Assembly: GCF_005484985.1 (NCBI RefSeq) | Contig: NZ_CP027942.1 | Location: 1,736,001-1,800,000, forward strand | Reading direction: 5' to 3' | DNA length: 64,000 nt | From: Agrococcus sp. SGAir0287 | GTDB lineage: Bacteria > Actinomycetota > Actinomycetes > Actinomycetales > Microbacteriaceae | Part shown: in pieces, positions 40,363 through 49,660 of the stretch | How positions within the stretch are numbered: the stretch's first letter is position 1 | Layout: each line of letters opens with the position of its first letter | Notes under the pieces: model-generated | What the model saw: only the letters and a program-made list of their open reading frames with translations | The model's database searches: none | Told to the model about the DNA's origin: nothing | Position numbers and translations under genes: made by a program

Positions 40363-42903
40363 TCAGCGCACCACGAGGTTCACGAGCTGCGGCGCGCGCA
40401 CGATCGCCTTCACGATCTGCCCGTCGCCGACCGAGCGCACCACGCCAGGCAGCGCGCGCGCGAGCGCCTCGAGCTCGTCGGCGCCGATCGACGCCGGCAC
40501 CTCGACGCGGTCGCGGACCTTGCCGTTGACCTGCACGACCGCCGTCGTCGACTGCTCGACGAGCAGCGTCGCATCCGCCTTGCGCCATCCCGCGTTCGCG
40601 ATCGACGGCTCGTGGCCGAGCCTCGCCCACATGTCCTCGGCCGTGTACGGCGCGTACAGCGACAGGCCGAGCGCGATCGCCTCGACGGCCTCGCGCACCG
40701 CGGGATCCGCGGGCCCAGCGGCGCCGTCGACGGCCTTGCGCGCCGCATTCGTCAGCTCCATGAGGCGCGCGACGACGACATTGAACTTCAGCGCCTCGAT
40801 GAGGCCGGGCGCATCCCGCCAGAAGCGATGCGTCTCGCGGCGCAGCGCGGCGTCGCCGCCCTTCGCGTCGGCGCCCTTGGGCGCCTTCACCTCGCCCGAC
40901 AGGCGCCACGCGCGCGCGAGGAACTTCTGCGCACCCGCGGGGCTGACGTCCTTCCAGTCGATGTCGTCCTCCGGCGGTCCGGCGAACGACATCGTCACGC
41001 GCACGGCGTCGACGCCGTAGCGGTCGAGCTCCTCGGACAGCGTGACGAGGTTGCCCTTCGACTTCGACATCTTCGCGCCGTCGAGGATGACCATGCCCTG
41101 GTTGAGCAGCGACTCGAACGGCTCGGTGAACGACACGTGGCCGAGGTCGAACAGCACCTTCGTGATGAATCGCGCGTAGAGCAGGTGCAGGATCGCGTGC
41201 TCGACGCCGCCGACGTAGCGGTCGACGGGCGCCCAGCGCTCGACCTCGGCCCGGTCGAATGCCTGGCTGTCGTCGTTCGGCGACAGGAAGCGCAGGTAGT
41301 ACCAGGACGAGTCGACGAACGTGTCCATCGTGTCCGGGTCGCGCTGCGCGGGGCTGCCGTCGACCGGCGAGGGCACCTGCATCCACTCGGTGGCTGCGCC
41401 CAGCGGGCTCGTGCCCTTGGGGCTCAGGTCGAGGCCGGCGGCGTCCGGCAGGGTCACGGGCAGCTGCTCGAGCGGCACGGGCACCATCTCGCCGTCGGCG
41501 GTGTGCACGATCGGGATCGGCGTGCCCCAGTAGCGCTGACGCGAGATGAGCCAGTCGCGCAGGCGGTACGTCTTGGCCGCACCGCCGATGCCGCGCTCCT
41601 CGAGCATCGCGATCGCACGGGCGATGGCGTTCTGCTTCGAGAGCCCGTCGAGCGGACCCGACTGGATCATGCGTCCGTCGCCGGTCAGCGCCTCCCCCGT
41701 GACCGCGGGGTCGACGGGCTCGTACGCCTCGGGCTCGATCGCGTTGCCGTCGTCGTCGATGGGGATCATCGGCATGACGCCCGTGATGGGGGCGTTCGTG
41801 TCGACCACGACGCGGATGGGCAGGTCGAAGGCGCGTGCGAACTCGAGGTCGCGCTGATCGTGCGCGGGCACGGCCATGACCGCACCGTGGCCGTAGTCGG
41901 CCAGCACGTAGTCGGCGGCCCAGATCGGCAGGCGCTCGCCGGTGAACGGATGGATCGCGTGGCGGCCGAGCGGCACGCCCGTCTTCTCGCGCTCGGTCGA
42001 CTGCCGGTCGATGTCCGTCATGCGCTGCGTGCGCTGCAGGTACTCGGCGAACGCGGCCTGCGTCGCGTCGTCGGCGCCGGCGACGAGCTCGGCGGCGAGC
42101 TCGGAGTCGGGCGCGACGACCATGAACGTCACGCCGAAGAGCGTGTCGGGGCGCGTCGTGAACACGCGCACGGGCTCGTCGCGGCCCTCGATCGCGAAGT
42201 CGACGTCGGCGCCCTCGGAGCGGCCGATCCAGTTGCGCTGCATGCGCAGCACCTTCTCGGGCCACCGTCCCTCGAGCTGGTTGAGGTCGTCGAGCAGCCG
42301 GTCGGCGTAGTCGGTGATCTTGAAGAACCACTGCGTCAGCAGCTTCTTCTCCACGAGCGAGTCGCAGCGCTCGCAGTGGCCGTCGATGACCTGCTCGTTC
42401 GCGAGCACGGTCTGGTCCTTCGGGCACCAGTTCACGTTCGCGGGCTTGCGGTACGCGAGCCCTGCCTCGAACAGCTCGAGGAACAGCCACTGGTTCCACT
42501 TGTAGTAGCCGGGGTCCGACGTGTGCAGGATGCGATCCCAGTCGAACGCGGTCGCGTAGCGCCGCATCGAGCGCTTGTGCTGCTCGATGTTCTCGTTCGT
42601 CCACCGCGCCGGGTCGGCGCCGCGCTTGATGGCGGCGTTCTCGGCGGGCAGGCCGAACGAGTCCCAGCCGATGGGATGCAGCACGTTGAAGCCCTGCTGG
42701 CGCCAGTAGCGCGCGAGCACGTCGCCGTAGGCGTACGACTCCGCGTGACCCATGTGCAGGTCGCCCGAGGGATACGGGAACATGTCGAGCACGTACTTGC
42801 GCGGCCGGGTGTCCGACGCGTCGTCGGTGGCGAACGGGCGAAGTCGATCCCACTCCTGCAGCCAGCGCTCCTGCATCGAGTGGACGTCGTACGCTTCGCT
42901 CAC
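40363..42903 (-). CDS. leuS: Leucyl-tRNA synthetase
   Basis: The 846-residue class I enzyme charges tRNA-Leu. It shows the HIGH-type motif HMGH (residues 50-53), the editing domain region with [20 protein letters not shown] near 613, and a C-terminal domain ending [11 protein letters not shown] at 42903 follows AGGAG with six bases between, and no longer start is needed. A TAGGAT hexamer at 42971-42976 (minus strand) is a possible -10 box. It is divergent from the SRPBCC gene. Confidence 0.97.
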   Translation of the reverse strand: MSEAYDVHSMQERWLQEWDRLRPFATDDASDTRPRKYVLDMFPYPSGDLHMGHAESYAYGDVLARYWRQQGFNVLHPIGWDSFGLPAENAAIKRGADPARWTNENIEQHKRSMRRYATAFDWDRILHTSDPGYYKWNQWLFLELFEAGLAYRKPANVNWCPKDQTVLANEQVIDGHCERCDSLVEKKLLTQWFFKITDYADRLLDDLNQLEGRWPEKVLRMQRNWIGRSEGADVDFAIEGRDEPVRVFTTRPDTLFGVTFMVVAPDSELAAELVAGADDATQAAFAEYLQRTQRMTDIDRQSTEREKTGVPLGRHAIHPFTGERLPIWAADYVLADYGHGAVMAVPAHDQRDLEFARAFDLPIRVVVDTNAPITGVMPMIPIDDDGNAIEPEAYEPVDPAVTGEALTGDGRMIQSGPLDGLSKQNAIARAIAMLEERGIGGAAKTYRLRDWLISRQRYWGTPIPIVHTADGEMVPVPLEQLPVTLPDAAGLDLSPKGTSPLGAATEWMQVPSPVDGSPAQRDPDTMDTFVDSSWYYLRFLSPNDDSQAFDRAEVERWAPVDRYVGGVEHAILHLLYARFITKVLFDLGHVSFTEPFESLLNQGMVILDGAKMSKSKGNLVTLSEELDRYGVDAVRVTMSFAGPPEDDIDWKDVSPAGAQKFLARAWRLSGEVKAPKGADAKGGDAALRRETHRFWRDAPGLIEALKFNVVVARLMELTNAARKAVDGAAGPADPAVREAVEAIALGLSLYAPYTAEDMWARLGHEPSIANAGWRKADATLLVEQSTTAVVQVNGKVRDRVEVPASIGADELEALARALPGVVRSVGDGQIVKAIVRAPQLVNLVVR

Positions 42904-43047
42904 CGGTGGTCTCCTGGGGTGTCCGTGCATGATCCGCACGCGCGCGAACGGCGTGCGAGCACCGCATCCGATCCTACGACGCGCGGCGCGCGCTCCCGTG
43001 CGCCGTCCGCGGACGGGTGGCAGACTGGCTCCTCGGAAGGGAGCGTG

Positions 43048-43518
43048 GTGCCCGGATTCGACAATCCGCCCGCGACGATCGACCTGCACGACCACCGGGT
43101 CACGAGGATCGTCACGGTCGACGCGACCCCCGACGCGGTGTGGACGTGCATCACGCAGCCCGAGCACCTCGCCCGCTGGCTCGGCGACATCGCCGCGTTC
43201 CCCGACGGGCTCGTGGAGGGCGCGCAGGGCCGCTTCGCCTGGACGGGCGAGGTCGTGCTCGCCGCGCGCGTGCTCGACGTCGTGCCCACCGAGCGGCTGT
43301 CGTTCGAGTGGTCGGAGGGATTCGTCGGCAAGGACGCGACGCAGGTGACCTTCGCGCTCAAGCCCACCGAGGGTGGCACGCTCGTGCACTTCGAGGAGCG
43401 CGGCTTCCAGCTCGACGGCTCGCCGTCGCAGGTGCGCGCGTCGCTGCGCGCCCTCGCCCAGGGGTGGACGGTGGAGCTCGACGAGCTCGTCGCCTACGCG
43501 GAGTCGCGCGCGGCCTGA
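43048..43518 (+). CDS. SRPBCC/AHSA1-domain protein
   Basis: The 156-residue protein is a START-like fold of the AHSA1 group: [28 protein letters not shown] at the N-terminus and [37 protein letters not shown] in the middle. Such proteins bind hydrophobic ligands or act as stress factors and have no fixed function. GTG at 43048 has GGAAGGGAG just upstream; GTG at 43045 is a near-equal alternative. It is divergent from leuS and convergent with pabB, overlapping its 3' end by 25 bases. Confidence 0.8.
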   Translation: MPGFDNPPATIDLHDHRVTRIVTVDATPDAVWTCITQPEHLARWLGDIAAFPDGLVEGAQGRFAWTGEVVLAARVLDVVPTERLSFEWSEGFVGKDATQVTFALKPTEGGTLVHFEERGFQLDGSPSQVRASLRALAQGWTVELDELVAYAESRAA

Positions 43519-44846
43519 CCCCGCGCGCCGTCGCCCGCACCGGCGGGCACGAGCGCACGCACGAGCGCCTCCGCCTTGAGCGCGACCTCGTCGAGCTCCT
43601 CCTCGGGCACCGAGAGCGCCGTGATGCCGCCGCCGACGCCGATCGTCGCACCCGCGTCGTCGGCGACGATCGAGCGGATGACCATCGCGAGGTCGCACGC
43701 GTCGGCGGTCACGGCGCCGAAGCAGCCGGAGTAGACGCCGCGCGGTCCCGTCTCGAGCGACTGCAGCAGCTCGACGGTCCGGCGCTTGGGCGCACCGGTC
43801 ATCGATCCCGCCGGGAACGTCGCGCGCAGCACGTCGACCGGGCCGACGCCGTCGCGCACGGTGCCGGCGATCGTCGAGACGAGCTGGTGCACCGTCGGGT
43901 ACGTCTCGACCGCGAGGAGGCTCGTCACGGCGACGCTGCCTGGCTCGCACACGCGCTGCAGGTCGTTGCGGCACAGGTCGACGATCATGACGTTCTCGGC
44001 CCGCTCCTTCTCGCTCGTGCGCAGCTCCTCCGCGAGCGCGGCGTCGTCGGCACCCGTGCCGCGCCTGCGCGTGCCCTTGATGGGGCTCGTCTGCACCCGG
44101 CCGTCCTCGAGCCGCAGGAAGCGCTCGGGACTCGCGGATGCGAGCGTCGTGCCCGCGATGCGCAGGAGCCCGCCGTGGTGCGCGCGCGCCGTGGCCCGCA
44201 GCCGCAGGTACGTGGCGAGCGCGTCGATCGGCCCGGTCTCGAGCGCCGTCGTGAGGCACAGCAGGTACGAGTCGCCGTCGCGGATCGCCCGCTGGCACGC
44301 CGCGATCGCCGCGAGGTAGGACGCCGCGTCGTCGCGCCGACGGACGGCGGCGGGCGGGGCGTCGACGTACCAGGGCGGTCGAGTCGCCGCCGGCAACGGC
44401 TCGGGCTGCGCGTGCCGCGACTGCAGCTGCGCCCTGCCCGTCTCGTCGTCGAGCACGATCCAGGTCGACAGGCGCAGCCAGGCGGCGTCGGGATGGCGCG
44501 ACGCTCGCGGCTCGAGGCCGAGCAGCCGCACGCCGGCCTCGTAGCCGAGCCAGCCGACCCACGCGCCGCCCTCGGCGCTCGCCGCCTCGAGCGCGTCGAG
44601 GGCGTCGCCCGCGATCGGTGCGCCGTCGCGCGTCGCGACGCCGTCGCGCACGACGAGGGTCGCATCGCCGACGCCGAGCACGTGCCGACCGCCCGACGCG
44701 GAGTCGAGCCAGACGACGTCCCTCGGGCACCCATGCGCACGCATGCCCCACAGCGCCGTCGCGATGCCCGCGGCGTCCTCGACGGGGATGTCCTGCCACG
44801 ACGCTGCGCCGAGCCAGGGCATGAGGAGCCCATGGGCTGGTGCCAT
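43494..44846 (-). CDS. pabB: Aminodeoxychorismate synthase component I
   Basis: PabB converts chorismate and ammonia (from PabA) to 4-amino-4-deoxychorismate for folate. The 450-residue protein has the chorismate-binding domain with [10 protein letters not shown] near residue 257; the Lys in PIKGT marks PabB, whereas anthranilate synthase has Ala. [10 protein letters not shown] and [13 protein letters not shown] follow. ATG at 44846 is seven bases after TAGGAT and lacks a ribosome site, so it is probably leaderless; ATG at 44855 or 44822 are alternatives. It is divergent from pabC and overlaps the SRPBCC 3' end. Confidence 0.9.
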   Translation of the reverse strand: MAPAHGLLMPWLGAASWQDIPVEDAAGIATALWGMRAHGCPRDVVWLDSASGGRHVLGVGDATLVVRDGVATRDGAPIAGDALDALEAASAEGGAWVGWLGYEAGVRLLGLEPRASRHPDAAWLRLSTWIVLDDETGRAQLQSRHAQPEPLPAATRPPWYVDAPPAAVRRRDDAASYLAAIAACQRAIRDGDSYLLCLTTALETGPIDALATYLRLRATARAHHGGLLRIAGTTLASASPERFLRLEDGRVQTSPIKGTRRRGTGADDAALAEELRTSEKERAENVMIVDLCRNDLQRVCEPGSVAVTSLLAVETYPTVHQLVSTIAGTVRDGVGPVDVLRATFPAGSMTGAPKRRTVELLQSLETGPRGVYSGCFGAVTADACDLAMVIRSIVADDAGATIGVGGGITALSVPEEELDEVALKAEALVRALVPAGAGDGARGQAARDSA

Positions 44847-44859
44847 ACCCTGCATCCTA
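44846..44859. promoter_or_regulatory. Overlapping divergent leaderless promoters of pabB and pabC
   Basis: TAGGAT (minus, 44859-44854) lies seven bases before the pabB ATG, and TACCCT (plus, 44846-44851) lies seven bases before the pabC ATG. The first base of each -10 box coincides with the first base of the other gene's start codon. Neither start has a Shine-Dalgarno. This implies two leaderless transcripts that cannot initiate at once. Confidence 0.55.
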
Positions 44860-45662
44860 TGAGCGGGGCTGCAGCGACGACGTCCGCCGGCGCTCGCACG
44901 CTCGCCTTCGACGGCGCGGGATTCGTGCCCGTCGACGCGCCCGCGCGCGATCCCCTCGTCGCCGACTCCTGGCTCGTCGTCGACGCGGGCGTCGTCGGAT
45001 GGGCGACGCACGTGGAGCGCTTCGCCGGATCGGTCGCGCGCCAGGGCGGCGACGCGGCCCTCGCCCAGCGGGCTGCGTCGGCGGTGCCGAGCGCCGTGCC
45101 GGCCGCCGGCGCGTGGTTCCCCCGGCTCGACTGGCCGGATCCCGCCGTCCACGACGCCCCGATCCTGCACGTGCGCCCAGCCCCGGCGCTCGCACGACGC
45201 GCGCGCGTGCGCACCGCCGAGGAGGATCCGAGGACCACGCCGCACGTGAAGGGACCCGATCTCACGGCGCTCGGTGCGCTGCGCGAGCGCGCGCGCGGCG
45301 AGGGCGCGGACGAGGCGGTCGTGACGGTCGGCGGCATCGTGGTCGACGGCGCGACGAGCGCCGTCGCATGGTGGCGCGACGATGCGCTGCACCTGCCGCC
45401 CGCGAGCGCGACCCGCGTCGCGTCGACCACCGCACGGCAGCTCGTCGCGGTCGCGCTCGCCCGCGGCGTGGAGGTGCGCGAGGAGGCGGCGGCGCCCGCA
45501 TCCCTCGCCGGCGCGGAGGTCTGGCTCGTCAACGCGCTGCACGGCATCCGCGGCGTCACGGCGTGGGCGGAGCCCGACGGCACGCATCATGCGATCGCGC
45601 AGCCGCGGCGGGCGGACGCGTGGCACACGGCGCTCGAGCGGCTGCGACGGCCGTGGACCTGA
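44859..45662 (+). CDS. pabC: Aminotransferase class IV, probable aminodeoxychorismate lyase
   Basis: The PLP enzyme splits aminodeoxychorismate to p-aminobenzoate and pyruvate. The 267-residue protein has the class IV features: the PLP Lys131 in HVKGPDL, EAVVTVGGIVVDGATSAV and VNALHGIRGVTAW. Pairing with divergent pabB strongly suggests PabC rather than a branched-chain or D-amino acid aminotransferase, although some catalytic residues cannot be checked. The ATG follows TACCCT by seven bases, so the mRNA is probably leaderless. Confidence 0.82.
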   Translation: MSGAAATTSAGARTLAFDGAGFVPVDAPARDPLVADSWLVVDAGVVGWATHVERFAGSVARQGGDAALAQRAASAVPSAVPAAGAWFPRLDWPDPAVHDAPILHVRPAPALARRARVRTAEEDPRTTPHVKGPDLTALGALRERARGEGADEAVVTVGGIVVDGATSAVAWWRDDALHLPPASATRVASTTARQLVAVALARGVEVREEAAAPASLAGAEVWLVNALHGIRGVTAWAEPDGTHHAIAQPRRADAWHTALERLRRPWT

Positions 45663-46297
45663 ACGCCTGGATCACGAGCTTCCTCGACGTCGTGCAGTCG
45701 GTGGAGCCCTGGCTGAGGACGCTCATCGCGGGCGTCGCGATCATGCTCGAGACGAGCGTGCTGCTCGGCCTGCTCGTGCCCGGCGACACGGTCGTCATCG
45801 TCGCGGCGACGGGCATCGAGGACGTCGTGCAGTGGGCCGCGCTCGTCGTCGCCTGCATCGTCGGCGCGATCCTCGGCGAGTCGATCGGCTTCGTCCTCGG
45901 ACGCTGGCTCGGGCCGCGCATCGACGCGACCCTCGTCCGCCGATGGCCGCGCGCCGCGGCGCGCTGGGGTCGCGTCGAGCGCTACCTGCGCCGTCGCGGC
46001 GGACCGGCGATCTTCCTCTCGCGCTTCCTGCCGGTCGCGCACTCCCTCGTGCCGCTCGTCGTCGGCGCGAGCGGCATGCGCTACCGCAGGTTCATCGCGT
46101 GGACCGTGCCGGCGTGCGTCCTGTGGGCCCTCGCCTACGGCAGCGTGGGCTGGCTCGCAGCGGGCTCGTTCCGCGAGCTCTCCGAGAGCCTGCACGGCGC
46201 CGGGTACCTCTTCGTGGCGATCATCGCCGCATTCCTCGCGGTCGTGTGGCTCGCGAAGCGGTGGCTCGTGCGCCGCGAGTCGCAGCACATGGACTGA
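45653..46297 (+). CDS. DedA-family membrane protein
   Basis: The 214-residue protein has the DedA/VTT pattern: ETSVLLGLLVPGDTVVIV, GAILGESIGFVLGR, and FLSRFLPVAHSLVPLVVGASGM, the conserved FxxRFxP motif. These proteins flip or support undecaprenyl phosphate or phospholipid carriers. GTG at 45653 overlaps the pabC end by ten bases, so the two are coupled. It converges with cydC with nine bases between. Confidence 0.88.
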   Translation: MDLNAWITSFLDVVQSVEPWLRTLIAGVAIMLETSVLLGLLVPGDTVVIVAATGIEDVVQWAALVVACIVGAILGESIGFVLGRWLGPRIDATLVRRWPRAAARWGRVERYLRRRGGPAIFLSRFLPVAHSLVPLVVGASGMRYRRFIAWTVPACVLWALAYGSVGWLAAGSFRELSESLHGAGYLFVAIIAAFLAVVWLAKRWLVRRESQHMD

Positions 46298-46306
46298 TGC
46301 CGCGGC

Positions 46307-47923
46307 TCAGGTGCGGAGGGCCGGCTGCAGCGTGACCGTGCGCGTCACGAGGTCGTCCGGCACCGGCGTGTGGCTCGTGACGACCACGATGCGGCCGGAT
46401 GCGCGCGCCGCCTCGAGCATGCGGCGCATGAGCGGCAGCGCGACCTCGTCGTCGACGTTGGCGGTGGGCTCGTCGAGCACGAGGATCGGCGGTGCGGCGA
46501 GCAGCGCTCGCGCGAGCGCGAGGCGCTGGGCCTGACCGCCGGAGACGAGCGCGGCGCGATCGCCCGGCATCGTGTCGAGCCCGTCGCGGCTGCGCGCCCA
46601 CTCGGCGAGACCCACGTCCTCGAGCGCCGACCACAGGTCGTCGTCCGTCGCCCCGTCGCGTGCGAAGCGCAGGTTCTCGCGCACGCTCGTGTCGAGCAGA
46701 TGCGGCAGCTGCTCGACGAGCACGATCGACGTGCGCACCGCCTCCGGATGCAGCGTGCGCAGGTCGACGCCGCCGACCGTCGCCTCGCCCTCGTGCTCGA
46801 GGAAGCGCACGAGCGCGGCGGCGAGCGTCGACTTGCCGACGCCGGACGCGCCGCGGACGGCGACGACGTCGCCGGGCTCGGCGACGAGGTCGACCGGCGC
46901 GAAGGCGCACGATGCGCCCGGCCACGCGGCGGTGACGCCGACCAGGCGCAGCGCACCGCTCGGCGGCGTCCCGTCGCCCGTCTCGGCGGGCACCCCGTCC
47001 ACCTGGGCCACGGCGTCGACGCGAGCGCGACGGACGCGCGACTCGCGCAACACGAGCGCCGCCGCCGGCACGGCGCCCCACACCTCGAAGAGCGCGAGGG
47101 GCACGAGTGCGGCGAGGCCGACGAGGCCGGGCGCGAGGGCGCCGGCATCGCCCGCGAGGAGCGCGACCGCGGCGGCGACGGCGAGGCCGCCGGCTGCGAC
47201 GACGACGGCCGAGCCCGCTCCCGCAGCGATCGCGAGGCGTCGGCTCCGCTCCCCCAGCCGCCGCTCGAGCGCGAGGATGCGCGCGGCCTGCGCATCCCAC
47301 GCGTCGAACGCCACGAGGAGGTCGCGCGCCCGCAGCGCCTCGAGCAGGGTCGCGTCGAGCTCGGCGGCGAGCGGCGCGACCTCCCGCTCGGCGCGGGCGG
47401 CGACCCGCACCGCGAGCCAGGTCGCGGCGGCACCGCTCGCGACGAGCGCGACGAGCAGCGCGGCACCGACCGCGAGGTCGATCCATGCGACCACCGCGAC
47501 GGTGACCACCGCGCATGCGGCGGCGGTGACGAGCGGACCGACGCCGCGCAGCGGCCGGTCCTGCAGCCGATCGACGTCGGCGACGACGCGCGCGAGCAGC
47601 TGCGACGACCGCGCGCCCGCACCCGCAGGCAGCACCGGGCGCAGGCGATCGATCAGTGCGACGCGCTCGCGGGTGAGGTCGCGGAACGCCGCGTCGTGGG
47701 AGACGAGCCGCTCGAGGTAGCGCAGCGCCGCGCGACCGATGGCGAACGCGCGCACGCCGACGATCGCGATCTGCAGGTGCAGGATGGGCGGCTGCTGCCA
47801 CGCGGAGGCGAGGAGCCAGCCGGCGGTGCCCATGAGGGCGATGGAGGCGAGTCCCGTCGCCGCCGCGACGGCGTAGCCGAACGCGCGCGCGCTGCGCACG
47901 CTCCACTGGCTCGGCGGTCTCAC
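46307..47923 (-). CDS. cydC: Thiol reductant ABC exporter subunit CydC
   Basis: CydC forms a heterodimeric exporter with CydD for cysteine/glutathione, needed for cytochrome bd assembly. The 538-residue protein has an N-terminal membrane domain of about six segments and a C-terminal ATPase with Walker A GASGVGKST, signature VSGGQAQRL, and Walker B ILVLDEPTANVD. GTG at 47923 overlaps the cydD stop (GTGA). Reading of order and domain is by homology; C and D assignment follows gene order in actinobacteria. Confidence 0.88.
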   Translation of the reverse strand: MRPPSQWSVRSARAFGYAVAAATGLASIALMGTAGWLLASAWQQPPILHLQIAIVGVRAFAIGRAALRYLERLVSHDAAFRDLTRERVALIDRLRPVLPAGAGARSSQLLARVVADVDRLQDRPLRGVGPLVTAAACAVVTVAVVAWIDLAVGAALLVALVASGAAATWLAVRVAARAEREVAPLAAELDATLLEALRARDLLVAFDAWDAQAARILALERRLGERSRRLAIAAGAGSAVVVAAGGLAVAAAVALLAGDAGALAPGLVGLAALVPLALFEVWGAVPAAALVLRESRVRRARVDAVAQVDGVPAETGDGTPPSGALRLVGVTAAWPGASCAFAPVDLVAEPGDVVAVRGASGVGKSTLAAALVRFLEHEGEATVGGVDLRTLHPEAVRTSIVLVEQLPHLLDTSVRENLRFARDGATDDDLWSALEDVGLAEWARSRDGLDTMPGDRAALVSGGQAQRLALARALLAAPPILVLDEPTANVDDEVALPLMRRMLEAARASGRIVVVTSHTPVPDDLVTRTVTLQPALRT

Positions 47924-49512
47924 GTCGCGGCCTCCTCGACGGGTGCGGCGCTCGGCTGGGGCTCGACGACGACGTCCGCGGCCGCGCGCACGGCGGCGCG
48001 ATGGCTCGCGACGACGACGATGCCGCCCGCGTCGGCGAGCGCGCGAAGGCTCCGCACGACGTGCGCCTCGTGCTCCGCGTCGAGCGCCGAGGTCGGCTCG
48101 TCGACGAGCAGCACCTCGGCGCCGTCGAGATGCCGGCGGATGGCGCGCGCGAGCACGACGCGCTGCAGCTGCCCGCCGGAGGCGCCGCGCACGCCTCCCG
48201 TCGCCGGATCGACCTCGAGGGTCGCGTCGAGGTCGACGCCGGCGAGCATCATCGCCTCCTCGACGTGCGCGTCGTCGCCGCCGAGCGCGACGTTGTCGTG
48301 CACGGATCCGCCCACGAGCGCGTCGGCCGAGCGCTGCGGCGCCCACGCCAGGTCAGCGCGGGTCACGGGCCGGCCGTCGAGGCTCGCGGCGCCGCGAGCA
48401 TCGACGAGGCCCAGCAGCGCGGCGAGCACGCTCGACTTGCCCACGCCGGAGGCACCGTGCAGGCACACGAGCGCATCCCGCGGCAGCGTCGCCGTCACGG
48501 TGCCGCCGCCGTGCACGGCGCCGATCCCCTCGAGCACGAGGCCCGCCTGGCCGTCGGCGACGCCCGGACCGGCCGCGGGCTCGCGCTCGAGGAGGTCGAG
48601 CACGCGCGAGGTCGCCTCGACGCCCTCGGTGGACGCGTGGAACGCCATGCCGACCAGGCGCACGGGCCCGAAGGCGTCGGGCACGAGGATGAGCACGCTG
48701 AACGCCGTCGCGAGCGGGATGCCGCCCTCGAGCAGGCGCACGCCGACCGACACCGCCACGATCGCGATCGCGATCGAGCCCGCGAGCTCGAGCACGAGGC
48801 TCGACAGGAACGACACGCGCAGCACCGACATCGTGCGTGCGCCGTGCTCGGCGCTGCGCTGCGCGACGAGGGCTCGCGCGCGACGGTCGCGGCGGAACAG
48901 CTTGAGCGTCGCGAGCCCCTCGAGCGTGTCGAGCGTCACGGCGGCCAGCCGCTCGGTCTCGCGCCACTGGCGTCGCTGCACCGACTGGGTGGCGAGCCCG
49001 ATGAGCACCATGAAGACCGGGATGAGCGGCAGGCAGAGCGCCGCGGCGATGCCGGAGAACGGATCCTGCACGGCGAGGGCGACGAGCACGATCGGCACGG
49101 CGACGACGGTCCGGGCGAGCTGCGGCATGAAGCCCGCGAGGTAGCCGTCGAGCGCATCGAGCCCGCGACCGATGCCCGTCGCGGCCACGACCGGGTCGGC
49201 GGCGCCGGCGACGCCGATCCGCCGCAGCGCCTGCTCGCGCAGCTGCGAGCGCACGCGCACCGAGCCGCGCGTCGCGAGCGCCTGGTCGACCCAGCCGAGC
49301 GCCCCCCGGGCGACGATCGCGATGCCCGCGACGGCGAGCGGCGGCGCGAGGTCGCCCTGCGCGCCGCCGAGGACGATCGCGATGGCGAGGCCCGCCGCCC
49401 ACGCGAAGGCGACGATCGCGATCGCCTGCACGAGCGCGACGAGCGCGGATCCCGCCAGCAGCGCGCGCGCAGCGCCGGCCGCGCGGAGGAGGCGGGGATC
49501 GAGTGGCCGCAC
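47920..49512 (-). CDS. cydD: Thiol reductant ABC exporter subunit CydD
   Basis: The 530-residue partner of CydC has an N-terminal six-segment membrane domain (QAIAIVAFAWAAGLAIAIVLG, MVLIGLATQSVQRRQW, LATLKLFRRDRRA) and an ATPase with Walker A GASGVGKSS, signature ASGGQLQRV, and Walker B VLLVDEPTSALD. GTG at 49512 follows GGGAGGAC. In many actinobacteria cydAB and cydDC are adjacent; here an OafA-like gene is between them and points the other way. Confidence 0.88.
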   Translation of the reverse strand: MRPLDPRLLRAAGAARALLAGSALVALVQAIAIVAFAWAAGLAIAIVLGGAQGDLAPPLAVAGIAIVARGALGWVDQALATRGSVRVRSQLREQALRRIGVAGAADPVVAATGIGRGLDALDGYLAGFMPQLARTVVAVPIVLVALAVQDPFSGIAAALCLPLIPVFMVLIGLATQSVQRRQWRETERLAAVTLDTLEGLATLKLFRRDRRARALVAQRSAEHGARTMSVLRVSFLSSLVLELAGSIAIAIVAVSVGVRLLEGGIPLATAFSVLILVPDAFGPVRLVGMAFHASTEGVEATSRVLDLLEREPAAGPGVADGQAGLVLEGIGAVHGGGTVTATLPRDALVCLHGASGVGKSSVLAALLGLVDARGAASLDGRPVTRADLAWAPQRSADALVGGSVHDNVALGGDDAHVEEAMMLAGVDLDATLEVDPATGGVRGASGGQLQRVVLARAIRRHLDGAEVLLVDEPTSALDAEHEAHVVRSLRALADAGGIVVVASHRAAVRAAADVVVEPQPSAAPVEEAAT

Positions 49513-49660
49513 CGTCCTCCCATCCCGCGCGCTCGCGCCCCGAAGCGGGGCGGGCGCATCCCCTCCATGCTACGGCGGTCCCGCCTGGGTCGCCCGCCTC
49601 GTCGAGGCGTCCCCAGCGCGCCCGCAGGATGCGCGGACCGGGGTACGGCAGGATCGGCGG

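Noticed and set aside
40291..43047. Long plus-strand frame running into the SRPBCC gene
   Set aside because: It is antisense to leuS, which has full synthetase motifs. Only the part from 43048 is real.
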